This document shows, in pieces, positions 1 through 7,067 of a DNA stretch of 64,000 nucleotides (within the stretch, counting starts at the first letter, position 1; every line of letters starts with the position of its first letter). The position numbers and the translations under genes were made by a program. The notes under the pieces are model-generated. The model was not told the origin of the DNA. It did not search any database and saw only the letters and a program-made list of their open reading frames with translations. Origin of the DNA: JBCDJG01 sp038748065 (lineage in GTDB: Bacteria; Pseudomonadota; Gammaproteobacteria; Pseudomonadales; Halieaceae); assembly GCA_038748065.1 (NCBI GenBank), contig JBCDJG010000004.1, positions 62,001-126,000 of the forward strand. The letters run 5' to 3'.

Positions 1-400
1 TATCCAGCACGCGCTCCTCGGCCGCCTCTTCTGCGCGAAAGCGGACGCGCGACATTTCTTGCTCGCGATACATTTTGATCGAGACATCCACGAGATCGCG
101 GACAATGGACTCCACGTCGCGGCCGACGTAACCGACCTCGGTGAACTTTGTGGCCTCTACTTTAACGAATGGCGCATTGGCGAGTTTTGCCAGTCGTCGC
201 GCGATTTCTGTCTTGCCCACGCCCGTCGGTCCGATCATCAGAATATTCTTAGGCGTGATTTCGGCGCGCAGCTCCTCTGGCAGCTGCATGCGGCGCCAGC
301 GATTGCGCAAGGCGATCGCCACTGAGCGCTTGGCCTCTTCCTGGCCAATAATGTGTTTGTCCAGCTCGTGGACAATCTCTCTTGGGGTCATGTTCGACAT
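1..400 (-). CDS. hslU: HslU, ATPase subunit of the HslUV protease (partial, N-terminal part)
   Basis: The reverse strand reads from an ATG at 400 off the left edge, giving about 133 residues that begin MSNMTPREIVHELDKHIIGQ. HslU is the AAA+ unfoldase that feeds unfolded proteins to the HslV peptidase in the cytoplasm. The Walker A segment (GPTGVGKTE) is visible, followed by the VEATKFTEVGYVGRDVE stretch typical of HslU/ClpX. The gene lies 8 bases downstream of hslV, the usual hslVU order, so the two are almost certainly co-transcribed. Walker B, the sensor regions and the C-terminal tail lie outside the window, so only the N-terminal third can be judged. Confidence 0.97.
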   Translation of the reverse strand, partial: MSNMTPREIVHELDKHIIGQEEAKRSVAIALRNRWRRMQLPEELRAEITPKNILMIGPTGVGKTEIARRLAKLANAPFVKVEATKFTEVGYVGRDVESIVRDLVDVSIKMYREQEMSRVRFRAEEAAEERVLD

Positions 401-408
401 CGCGGCGC

Positions 409-948
409 CTAGAAATCCAATTGTTCGATGGTGCGGTTGTGGTTGGTATAGATGCAGATATCCCCGGCGATGCCCAGACCTTTTTCGACTATGCTGCGCG
501 CGTCCAGCTCCGTGTTATCCAACAAGGCGCGCGCTGCCGACTGGGCAAAGGGGCCGCCTGAGCCGATTGCGATCAGGTTGTCCTCTGGCTCGATAACATC
601 ACCGTTGCCCGTGATCACCAGCGAGGTTTCGCGATCTGCGACGGCCAGTAAGGCCTCCAACTGGCGCAGCGAGCGTTCGGTGCGCCAGGCCTTGGCGAGT
701 TCGACAGCGGCGCGCACCAGGTGTCCCTGGTGTTTGTCCAGCTGCGCTTCGAATAATTCGAACAGGGTGAAGGCATCCGCAGTACCGCCTGCGAAACCTG
801 CGAGGACGCTGTCTTTGTGTAAGCGGCGCACCTTGCGTGCGTTGCCCTTCATCACGGTGTTGCCCATGGAAACCTGTCCGTCGCCGCCAATGACAACGCT
901 ATTACCGCGCCGCACGGATAGTATGGTCGTGCCTCTGTACTGTTCCAC
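409..948 (-). CDS. hslV: HslV, peptidase subunit of the HslUV protease
   Basis: This 179-residue protein has the normal HslV length and begins MEQYRGTTILSVRRG. The catalytic threonine is residue 7, exposed after removal of the short leader, as in other HslV proteins and proteasome beta subunits. GGDGQVSMGN and the glycine-rich IGSGGPFAQSAARAL region are also typical. HslV forms a double hexamer that degrades substrates unfolded by HslU. It is the first gene of the hslVU pair and ends in TAG 8 bases before hslU. In many gammaproteobacteria the pair is induced by heat shock; I could not identify a sigma-32 promoter here. Confidence 0.97.
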   Translation of the reverse strand: MEQYRGTTILSVRRGNSVVIGGDGQVSMGNTVMKGNARKVRRLHKDSVLAGFAGGTADAFTLFELFEAQLDKHQGHLVRAAVELAKAWRTERSLRQLEALLAVADRETSLVITGNGDVIEPEDNLIAIGSGGPFAQSAARALLDNTELDARSIVEKGLGIAGDICIYTNHNRTIEQLDF

Positions 949-1025
949 CGGACCTCCGGGGTGAGCTTGTTACCTGGGAACTAGCAGTTATGGGGGAAAT
1001 TGGCGAAATTTCAAGCGCGGCCGGG

Positions 1026-1601
1026 CTAGGGGGTGGCGTTTCGCTTCAGTACCAGTGTTTCGATATTTTCCGCCATCGCCAGACTGCGGGCTCGATTCAT
1101 GGCCGAGCGCGTCTGGAAGGGGCCGACGTAAACTCGAAACCAACGGCCGTTATCGCCACTGGCCTCCTCTACGCGCGGTGACAGCCCCAGCAGAGTCAGC
1201 TCCCCCCTGCGGCTGTCAGCATCGTCGGGGTTGCGGAAAGAGCCAGCCTGTAAGAGGTAGTAAACGCTCGCCGCTGCCTCGTTATCGCTGCGCGACCGCG
1301 CGACTTCAGCCGGGTCGATGTCGACCTCGATGCTTTGCTCCGGCAATATCGTATAAAAGTCGAAGCGGGGTTTGGGCGGGCTCGCCTCTGCAGCAGCCTC
1401 GTCTGACGCAGGGTTTGCAGCCGTTCCCGCGTGGTCGGGTGCCAGGGTGCCCAGGTAGATCAGGAAGCTCAGGAAGATGCCTGACAGCATACCGGCGCCG
1501 AACCAGCGCCAGGAGCCGCGCTGGCCGCCATCGCTGCTGCGGCTGGCAGAAGCGCTCTTGCGTCGACCCGATTGACCCTTTTTTGCGTAATCGCGAGCCA
1601 T
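1026..1601 (-). CDS. SPOR-domain cell-division protein (FtsN-like)
   Basis: A 191-residue protein with a basic cytoplasmic N-terminus, one membrane helix at about residues 33-53, an Ala/Pro-rich periplasmic linker and a C-terminal SPOR domain (about 111-188; YYLLQAGSFRN and WFRVYVGPFQTRSAMNRA). SPOR domains bind septal peptidoglycan stripped of stem peptides, so this is likely a division-site protein. FtsN-type genes often sit between argS and hslV, as here; the gene starts 3 bases after the argS stop and probably shares its transcript. The short linker and low conservation outside SPOR make 'FtsN-like' safer than FtsN proper. Confidence 0.88.
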   Translation of the reverse strand: MARDYAKKGQSGRRKSASASRSSDGGQRGSWRWFGAGMLSGIFLSFLIYLGTLAPDHAGTAANPASDEAAAEASPPKPRFDFYTILPEQSIEVDIDPAEVARSRSDNEAAASVYYLLQAGSFRNPDDADSRRGELTLLGLSPRVEEASGDNGRWFRVYVGPFQTRSAMNRARSLAMAENIETLVLKRNATP

Positions 1602-1604
1602 GGG

Positions 1605-3290
1605 CTACATCGATTCCGGGGCGGAAACACCCAGCAGGTCCAGGCCATTGGCGGTGACCTGGCGCACGGCCTGGCTCAAGGCTACGCGGGCGTTGCGAAG
1701 GTCGCTATCGTCGACCAACATCTTGTGGGCGTTGTACCAGGTGTGAAAATCACCCGCCAGCTCGCGCAGGTAGTTGGCGATGTTGTGTGGCTCGAAATTG
1801 CGGGCCGCGGCTGCGACCAGTTCCGGGTACTGATCAAGTCGTTTGAGCAGTGCCCGCTCATGCTCCTCGGTCAGGCTATCGAGGTGCGCCAAGGCCTCCT
1901 CCGGCTGCCACTGCCAACCCTGATCTTCCAGCTTACGCATGACGCTGCATGCCCTGGCGTGAGCGTACTGGATGTAGTACACCGGGTTGTCGTTGCTCTG
2001 GGAGAGCGCCAGGTCAATGTCGAAGGTAATTTGCGAGGTGGGCGCGCGTGCCACCAGGAAATAGCGAGTGGCATCTCGCCCAACTTCGTCGATCAGGTCA
2101 CGCAGAGTGACATAACTTCCCGCGCGCTTGGATAGCTTGACCTCCTCCCCGTCACGCATCACGGTCACCATCTGGTGCAGTACGTAGTCCGGCCAGCCTT
2201 CCGGCACGCCCTTGTCCAGCGCCTGCAGGCCGGCGCGCACCCGGGTGACGGTGCTGTGGTGGTCTGCGCCTTGTTCGTTAACGACCCGCGCGAAGCCCCG
2301 CTCCCACTTATTCAGATGGTAGGCCACATCGGGCAAGAAATAGGTGTAGTTACCGTCCTGCTTGCGCATAACGCGATCTTTATCATCGCCGAAGGTGGTC
2401 GTGCGCAGCCACAGGGCGCCGTCCGCCTCGTAGGTGTGGCCGCCGTCAATGAGCCGGGCTACTGTTGCGTCTACGGCGCCGATCTCGTAGAGAGATGACT
2501 CGAGAAAGTAGACATCGAAGTGAACGCCGAAGGCCTTGAGATCCAGATCCTGCTCGCGGCGCAGGTAGGCCACCGCGAAGCGGCGGATAGCCTCTATGTC
2601 GCCTGGGTCTGCAGCTCCGGTAACATGCTGATCCTCGGCGTCGATCGTTTCGCCCGCCATATAGGCCTTGGCGACCTCAGCGATGTACTCTCCCCGATAG
2701 CCGTCTTCCGGCCATTGGGCATGGCCGGGTTCCCAGCCATTGGCGCGCGCCTGTACTGACAGTGCGAGATTGCTGATTTGCGCACCGGCGTCGTTGTAGT
2801 AGAACTCACTGGCTACCTCCCAACCGGTTGCGGCCATGAGGCGGCAGAGGCTATCGCCCACGGCGGCTCCGCGCCCGTGGCCAACATGCAGCGGGCCCGT
2901 GGGATTTGCCGATACGTATTCCACCTGTACTCTTTGCCCGGCGCCTGCCTCGCTGCGCCCATAGCTGTAGCCCGCCTCCAGGACACGTTTGACGACCGCC
3001 TGACTCGAGCTGTCTGAGAGAAAGAAGTTTATAAAGCCAGGCCCTGCGATGTCGGTGTCGCGGATAAAATCGGCGTCGGGCAAGGCGTCGCAGATCATGC
3101 CGGCCAACTCGCGCGGATTGCGCCCAGCCCGCTTGGCCAGGGTCAGTGCGATATTGCTGGCAAGGTCACCGTGCTGTTTGTCACGGGTGCGATCAATTTT
3201 GATGTCCGCCTGTAAATCGGCAGGCAGCTGCCCATCGGCTGCGAGGGAGCTCAATGCCTGTTCGATAAGCGAAATGAGTTGCTCTTTCAT
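1605..3290 (-). CDS. argS: Arginyl-tRNA synthetase
   Basis: A 561-residue class I aminoacyl-tRNA synthetase that charges tRNA-Arg in the cytoplasm. It has the N-terminal Arg-tRNA recognition domain, the HIGH signature as HVGH at about residues 135-138 within SANPTGPLHVGHGRG, the KMSKS-like loop as VKLSKRAGSYVTL, and a DALR anticodon-binding C-terminus. Length is normal. It is followed at once by the SPOR gene. priA lies upstream in the same orientation with a 98-base gap that contains a small hairpin, which could separate or attenuate transcription between the two. Confidence 0.97.
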   Translation of the reverse strand: MKEQLISLIEQALSSLAADGQLPADLQADIKIDRTRDKQHGDLASNIALTLAKRAGRNPRELAGMICDALPDADFIRDTDIAGPGFINFFLSDSSSQAVVKRVLEAGYSYGRSEAGAGQRVQVEYVSANPTGPLHVGHGRGAAVGDSLCRLMAATGWEVASEFYYNDAGAQISNLALSVQARANGWEPGHAQWPEDGYRGEYIAEVAKAYMAGETIDAEDQHVTGAADPGDIEAIRRFAVAYLRREQDLDLKAFGVHFDVYFLESSLYEIGAVDATVARLIDGGHTYEADGALWLRTTTFGDDKDRVMRKQDGNYTYFLPDVAYHLNKWERGFARVVNEQGADHHSTVTRVRAGLQALDKGVPEGWPDYVLHQMVTVMRDGEEVKLSKRAGSYVTLRDLIDEVGRDATRYFLVARAPTSQITFDIDLALSQSNDNPVYYIQYAHARACSVMRKLEDQGWQWQPEEALAHLDSLTEEHERALLKRLDQYPELVAAAARNFEPHNIANYLRELAGDFHTWYNAHKMLVDDSDLRNARVALSQAVRQVTANGLDLLGVSAPESM

Positions 3291-3388
3291 GTATGCCTTG
3301 GTGAGTGACGTTGCGGCGACTCTTCGAAGCCGCCGAAAAGCTGCATATTATCCTCGTCTCGCAGCTTATTCGCCAGCACTCGACACCT

Positions 3389-5578
3389 CTACAGCGGTTC
3401 CGTGGGGTCGACGTCTACGGACCACTTACAGTCGCCGGGCGCGCGCAGCGACTCGGCCTTGCTGACGGCCAGAGCCGAGGCTGTTCTCACCGCGCTTCGG
3501 TGGCCGCCCTGCAGCAGCAGGTGCCAGCGGAATTTGCCGGCTCGTCGATGCATGGGTGCCGGCAGCGGGCCCACTAACTGGACACCGGCGGGAAGCGTTG
3601 GCATCAAGTGTGCGCGCAGACTTGTCAGAAACGCCTCGCCAGCGGCGGCGTCGCTGCAATCTGCCCGCAGCAGTGCGAGTTGACCCGTGGGCGGCAGTTG
3701 GCGCTCCCCGCGCTCGTCCAGCAGGTCCAGAGCGCGGCGATGGTAGCTGGTCTGCAGCATTGCCTGTAGCGCGGGATGATCTGGATGATGGCTTTGCAGT
3801 AGGACGTACCCGGGCTGTCCCGCCCGCCCTGCCCTGCCCGCGACCTGAGTAAGCATTTGCGCCATGCGCTCCTCGCCGCGGAAGTCGCCGCTAAATAGCA
3901 TCGCGTCGGCGTCGATAATGCCGACCAGGCTCACCCCCGGGAAGTGGTGCCCTTTGGCGAGCATTTGGGTGCCTAATAAAATGCAGGGCTCGCCGCTACT
4001 CACTTCATGCAGGATCTTGTCGAGGGCCTCCCGACTCCGCGTGCTGTCGCTATCCACGCGCAACGTTCGCCACTCTGGCAATTTCGCGCGAATAGCGTCC
4101 TCGGCCTGCTCGGTTCCCAGCCCCTGTGTCATCAGCGCATCACTGTGGCAGTCCGGGCAGCTACGCGGTAGCTGCTCGGTGGCACCGCAGTGATGGCAGC
4201 GCAGCTGACCGCGGGCGCGATGCACGGTGAGCCTTGCATCGCACGACGAGCAGTTGGCTATCCAGCCGCAGTCGTGGCAGCGCAGCGCCGGGGCGTAACC
4301 GCGACGGTTCAGAAATAGCAGTACCTGCGATCCGGTGCTGAGCGTGTCCCGCGCGCGTTGCAACAGTGGCTCGGACAAACCGCCATAAAGGGGTTTGCGG
4401 CGCAAATCGATAACCTGCAACTCTGGCAGGACCGCCTTGCCGGCGCGTTCTTCCAGTCGATGATGCCGGTAGCGCTGGCGCACTGCATTGTGCAGCGACT
4501 CCAGCGATGGGGTGGCGCTGCCCAGCACAACCGGGCAGCGTTCGAGCTGTGCCCGCTTCACCGCGACATCCCTGGCCGAGTAGCGAAATCCGTCCTGTTG
4601 TTTGTAGGACGCATCGTGTTCTTCATCGACGACGATCAGCCCGAGCCGTGGCATGGCGGTGAACACCGCCGAGCGGGTGCCAATGACGATAGCGGCGGCG
4701 CCGCATTGTGCCTGGGCCCAACTGTCCAGGCGCTGACGGTCCGTCAGGCCCGAGTGAAAGCAGCAGACGGTTGCTTTGAATCGAGCCTCGAAGCGCGACA
4801 GGGTTTGCGGTGTCAGGCCGATTTCGGGAATAAGTACTAAAGCCTGCTGGCCCCGCCCGAGACACGCAGCTATTGCGCCCAGGTATACCTCGGTCTTCCC
4901 CGAGCCCGTCACACCCTCCAGTAAGTGTGCATGGAATTCCCCAAGTGTGTCATTGATCGCCATGACGGCAGCAGACTGGGCGGCGTTAAGCTCATGGCCA
5001 GATGTCGCCGCGAGGGCGTCCGGGGTGCTCTCTACGCGGCAGGGCACCACCCAGCCGCGCTCTGTCAGGCGGCGCATGACGTCATTTTTTATACCTGCAT
5101 CGCGCAACTCCCGGGCGGTGTGCGCTTTGCCATCACCGAGTAGCTCAATGGCTTGCGCCTGCCGTGGGGAGCGCGATAAAGCGCCATCAGGCAGCCCCTG
5201 CGCGCGGCTCGTTAGTCGCCAACCAGATTCACCCGGCTCGGGCAGCTCGGTGCCGCGCCGCAGCGCTGACGGAAACGCGCTTGCGATGACTTCGCCCGTG
5301 GGGTGCAGATAGTAGTCCGCCGCCCACAGGCACAGTTTTATCAACGCGGGGTTCGGCAGTGGTTCTGCGTCGAGCACCTCGATTGCATGCTTCAGCTGCG
5401 CAGGTGAAAGCTGCGTCTCCCGGCTCACTTCCACCAGAATACCCACCATCTCGCGCTTGCCGAACGGCACACGCAGTCGTTGACCGGGGCGCATTGAGTG
5501 CGCGCTGAGACCCTCTGGAGGCAGGTAGTCGAAGAGACGGCGCAGGGGGGTCGGGAGCGCCAGGCGAAGTACTGACAT
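3389..5578 (-). CDS. priA: Primosomal protein N' (replication-restart helicase PriA)
   Basis: About 729 residues, with the PriA DNA-binding N-terminus, Walker A (GVTGSGKTEVY), a DEEH box (IVVDEEHDASYKQQ), and the cysteine zinc-binding cluster (CHDCGWIANCSSCDARL, then CHHCGATEQLPRSCPDCH). PriA reloads the replicative helicase at collapsed forks. I chose the ATG at 5578, giving MSVLRLALPTPL as in relatives; an in-frame GTG at 5593 would add five residues. AGAGGTG lies about 12 bases upstream of the ATG. The gene is divergent from maeB. Confidence 0.95.
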   Translation of the reverse strand: MSVLRLALPTPLRRLFDYLPPEGLSAHSMRPGQRLRVPFGKREMVGILVEVSRETQLSPAQLKHAIEVLDAEPLPNPALIKLCLWAADYYLHPTGEVIASAFPSALRRGTELPEPGESGWRLTSRAQGLPDGALSRSPRQAQAIELLGDGKAHTARELRDAGIKNDVMRRLTERGWVVPCRVESTPDALAATSGHELNAAQSAAVMAINDTLGEFHAHLLEGVTGSGKTEVYLGAIAACLGRGQQALVLIPEIGLTPQTLSRFEARFKATVCCFHSGLTDRQRLDSWAQAQCGAAAIVIGTRSAVFTAMPRLGLIVVDEEHDASYKQQDGFRYSARDVAVKRAQLERCPVVLGSATPSLESLHNAVRQRYRHHRLEERAGKAVLPELQVIDLRRKPLYGGLSEPLLQRARDTLSTGSQVLLFLNRRGYAPALRCHDCGWIANCSSCDARLTVHRARGQLRCHHCGATEQLPRSCPDCHSDALMTQGLGTEQAEDAIRAKLPEWRTLRVDSDSTRSREALDKILHEVSSGEPCILLGTQMLAKGHHFPGVSLVGIIDADAMLFSGDFRGEERMAQMLTQVAGRAGRAGQPGYVLLQSHHPDHPALQAMLQTSYHRRALDLLDERGERQLPPTGQLALLRADCSDAAAGEAFLTSLRAHLMPTLPAGVQLVGPLPAPMHRRAGKFRWHLLLQGGHRSAVRTASALAVSKAESLRAPGDCKWSVDVDPTEPL

Positions 5579-5628
5579 GGAGCCCGAAGGCACCTCTGGG
5601 CGTGTAAATTAGGCAGTGTATCAGGGTA

Positions 5629-5656
5629 TTGCTAATCCCGCCGCGTTTGATAAGAT
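5629..5656 (+). promoter_or_regulatory. Candidate sigma-70 promoter for maeB
   Basis: TTGCTA (5629-5634) and TAAGAT (5651-5656) are spaced by 16 bases, each matching four of six consensus positions. A start near 5663 would give a leader of about 150 bases that contains all the hairpins described before maeB. The assignment rests on pattern only. Confidence 0.35.
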
Positions 5657-5662
5657 TCCGGC

Positions 5663-5812
5663 CTATTTTTCGACCGGCTCACGAGCCGTTTCACTAAGAA
5701 GCGGTTTGGCAATCGGGGCGCCAGAGTCTAGGCAGGCGGCTGCCGATGGCGGCGCCAGGCCAGCAGAAAGCGCCTATCCGAGCGGGTCAGGCGCTTTTTT
5801 TGTGAGAGCAGT
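5663..5812 (+). promoter_or_regulatory. Structured 5' leader of maeB, candidate attenuator or riboregulator
   Basis: The leader can fold into a hairpin at 5675-5688 (CGGCT/AGCCG), a domain closed by GGCGCC at 5717-5722 and 5751-5756 around an internal hairpin (GGCAG 5731-5735 with CTGCC 5740-5744), and a terminator hairpin at 5767-5801 that ends 11 bases before the maeB ATG. The terminator stem contains GCGCC/GGCGC, which could pair alternatively with the upstream GGCGCC segments. I recognise no known RNA family. Structure is read by eye; switching is inferred. Confidence 0.4.
5767..5801 (+). terminator. Rho-independent terminator just upstream of maeB
   Basis: AAAGCGCC (5767-5774) pairs with GGCGCTTT (5790-5797) around a 15-base loop and is followed by a run of seven T (5795-5801). 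It sits between the probable maeB promoter and the maeB start, so it either ends a short leader RNA or works as an attenuator. Confidence 0.7.
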
Positions 5813-7063
5813 ATGAGCCAGGATTTTAAAGAGCAAGCACTTAACTACCACGCGCATCCCGTTCCCGGGAAGATCAGTGTTGCCCTGACCAAACCCGCCG
5901 AAAGCCAGCGCGATCTTGCCCTGGCTTACAGCCCGGGTGTTGCGGAACCCTGCCGGGAGATTGCCGCCAGTGCCGATGAGGCCTATCGCTATACAGGCAA
6001 AGGTAATTTGGTTGCGGTTATCAGCAACGGAACGGCCGTTCTGGGGCTCGGCAACCTGGGTCCGTTGGCGAGCAAGCCGGTTATGGAAGGCAAAGCGCTG
6101 CTGTTTAAGCGCTTTGCGGGTATTGATTCCATCGATATTGAGGTCGACACAGAAGACGCCGGTGAATTTATCGACACAGTAGCGCGGATTGCCGGTACGT
6201 TCGGGGGTATCAACCTCGAAGATATCAAAGCGCCCGAATGCTTCGAGATAGAAAAGGCGCTGGTAGAGCGCTGCGACATTCCCGTATTCCATGACGACCA
6301 GCACGGCACCGCCATCGTGACCGCAGCGGGTCTGGTCAACGCACTGGATATCCAGGGAAAGCAGATTGAAGATGCAGTTATCACCTGCCTGGGCGCCGGT
6401 GCGGCGGCGATCGCCTGCATGCGTCTGCTAGTGAGCCTGGGAGCGCGCCGCGAGAATATTTTCATGCTGGATCGACGCGGCGTGATCTATGCGGGCCGCG
6501 ATAACCTCAATGCCTACAAGGAAGAGTTTGCCAACGCGACTGATAAGCGCAGCCTGGCCGATGCGGTTGAGGGGGCGGATGTGTTCATCGGTCTGTCCGG
6601 TGCTAACCTGTTGACCCCCGATATGCTACGAAAAATGGCGCCGCGCCCTGTGGTGTTTGCTTGCAGTAACCCCGACCCTGAGATTGCGCCGGAACTGGCA
6701 GTTGCAACGCGCGATGACCTCGTTATTGCGACCGGTCGTTCGGACTATCCCAATCAGGTAAACAATGTGCTTGGCTTCCCCTTTATCTTCCGTGGCGCCC
6801 TGGATGTCAGGGCAACCGCCATCAACGAGGCTATGAAGGTCGCTGCGGTGCATGCACTGGCGGGCCTCGCACGCGAGCAAGTGCCCGAGGAGGTACTGGC
6901 CGCATCCAATGAGGACAGCCTCACCTATGGCCCTGATTACATCATCCCCAAGCCAATTGATGCGCGCCTGTTGACGCGCCTGGTGCCCGCAGTAGCGCGG
7001 GCCGCCGTCGAAAGTGGCGTGGCCCGGCTGCCTCTGCCCGCGCACTACGACGAGCTTTCCTGA
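5813..7063 (+). CDS. maeB: NADP-type malic enzyme, short form without phosphotransacetylase domain
   Basis: A 416-residue malic enzyme that oxidatively decarboxylates malate to pyruvate with reduction of NAD(P). Motifs include AYSPGVAEPC, the catalytic region SNGTAVLGLGNLG, EDIKAPECFEIE, the metal-binding FHDDQHGTAIV and the nucleotide-binding LGAGAAAIAC. Classical MaeB is about 760 residues with a C-terminal phosphotransacetylase-like regulatory domain; here the protein ends right after the catalytic part, so acetyl-CoA control through that domain should be missing. It is convergent with mrcA (4 bases between stops) and follows an unusual structured leader. Confidence 0.93.
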   Translation: MSQDFKEQALNYHAHPVPGKISVALTKPAESQRDLALAYSPGVAEPCREIAASADEAYRYTGKGNLVAVISNGTAVLGLGNLGPLASKPVMEGKALLFKRFAGIDSIDIEVDTEDAGEFIDTVARIAGTFGGINLEDIKAPECFEIEKALVERCDIPVFHDDQHGTAIVTAAGLVNALDIQGKQIEDAVITCLGAGAAAIACMRLLVSLGARRENIFMLDRRGVIYAGRDNLNAYKEEFANATDKRSLADAVEGADVFIGLSGANLLTPDMLRKMAPRPVVFACSNPDPEIAPELAVATRDDLVIATGRSDYPNQVNNVLGFPFIFRGALDVRATAINEAMKVAAVHALAGLAREQVPEEVLAASNEDSLTYGPDYIIPKPIDARLLTRLVPAVARAAVESGVARLPLPAHYDELS

Positions 7064-7067
7064 GCGA

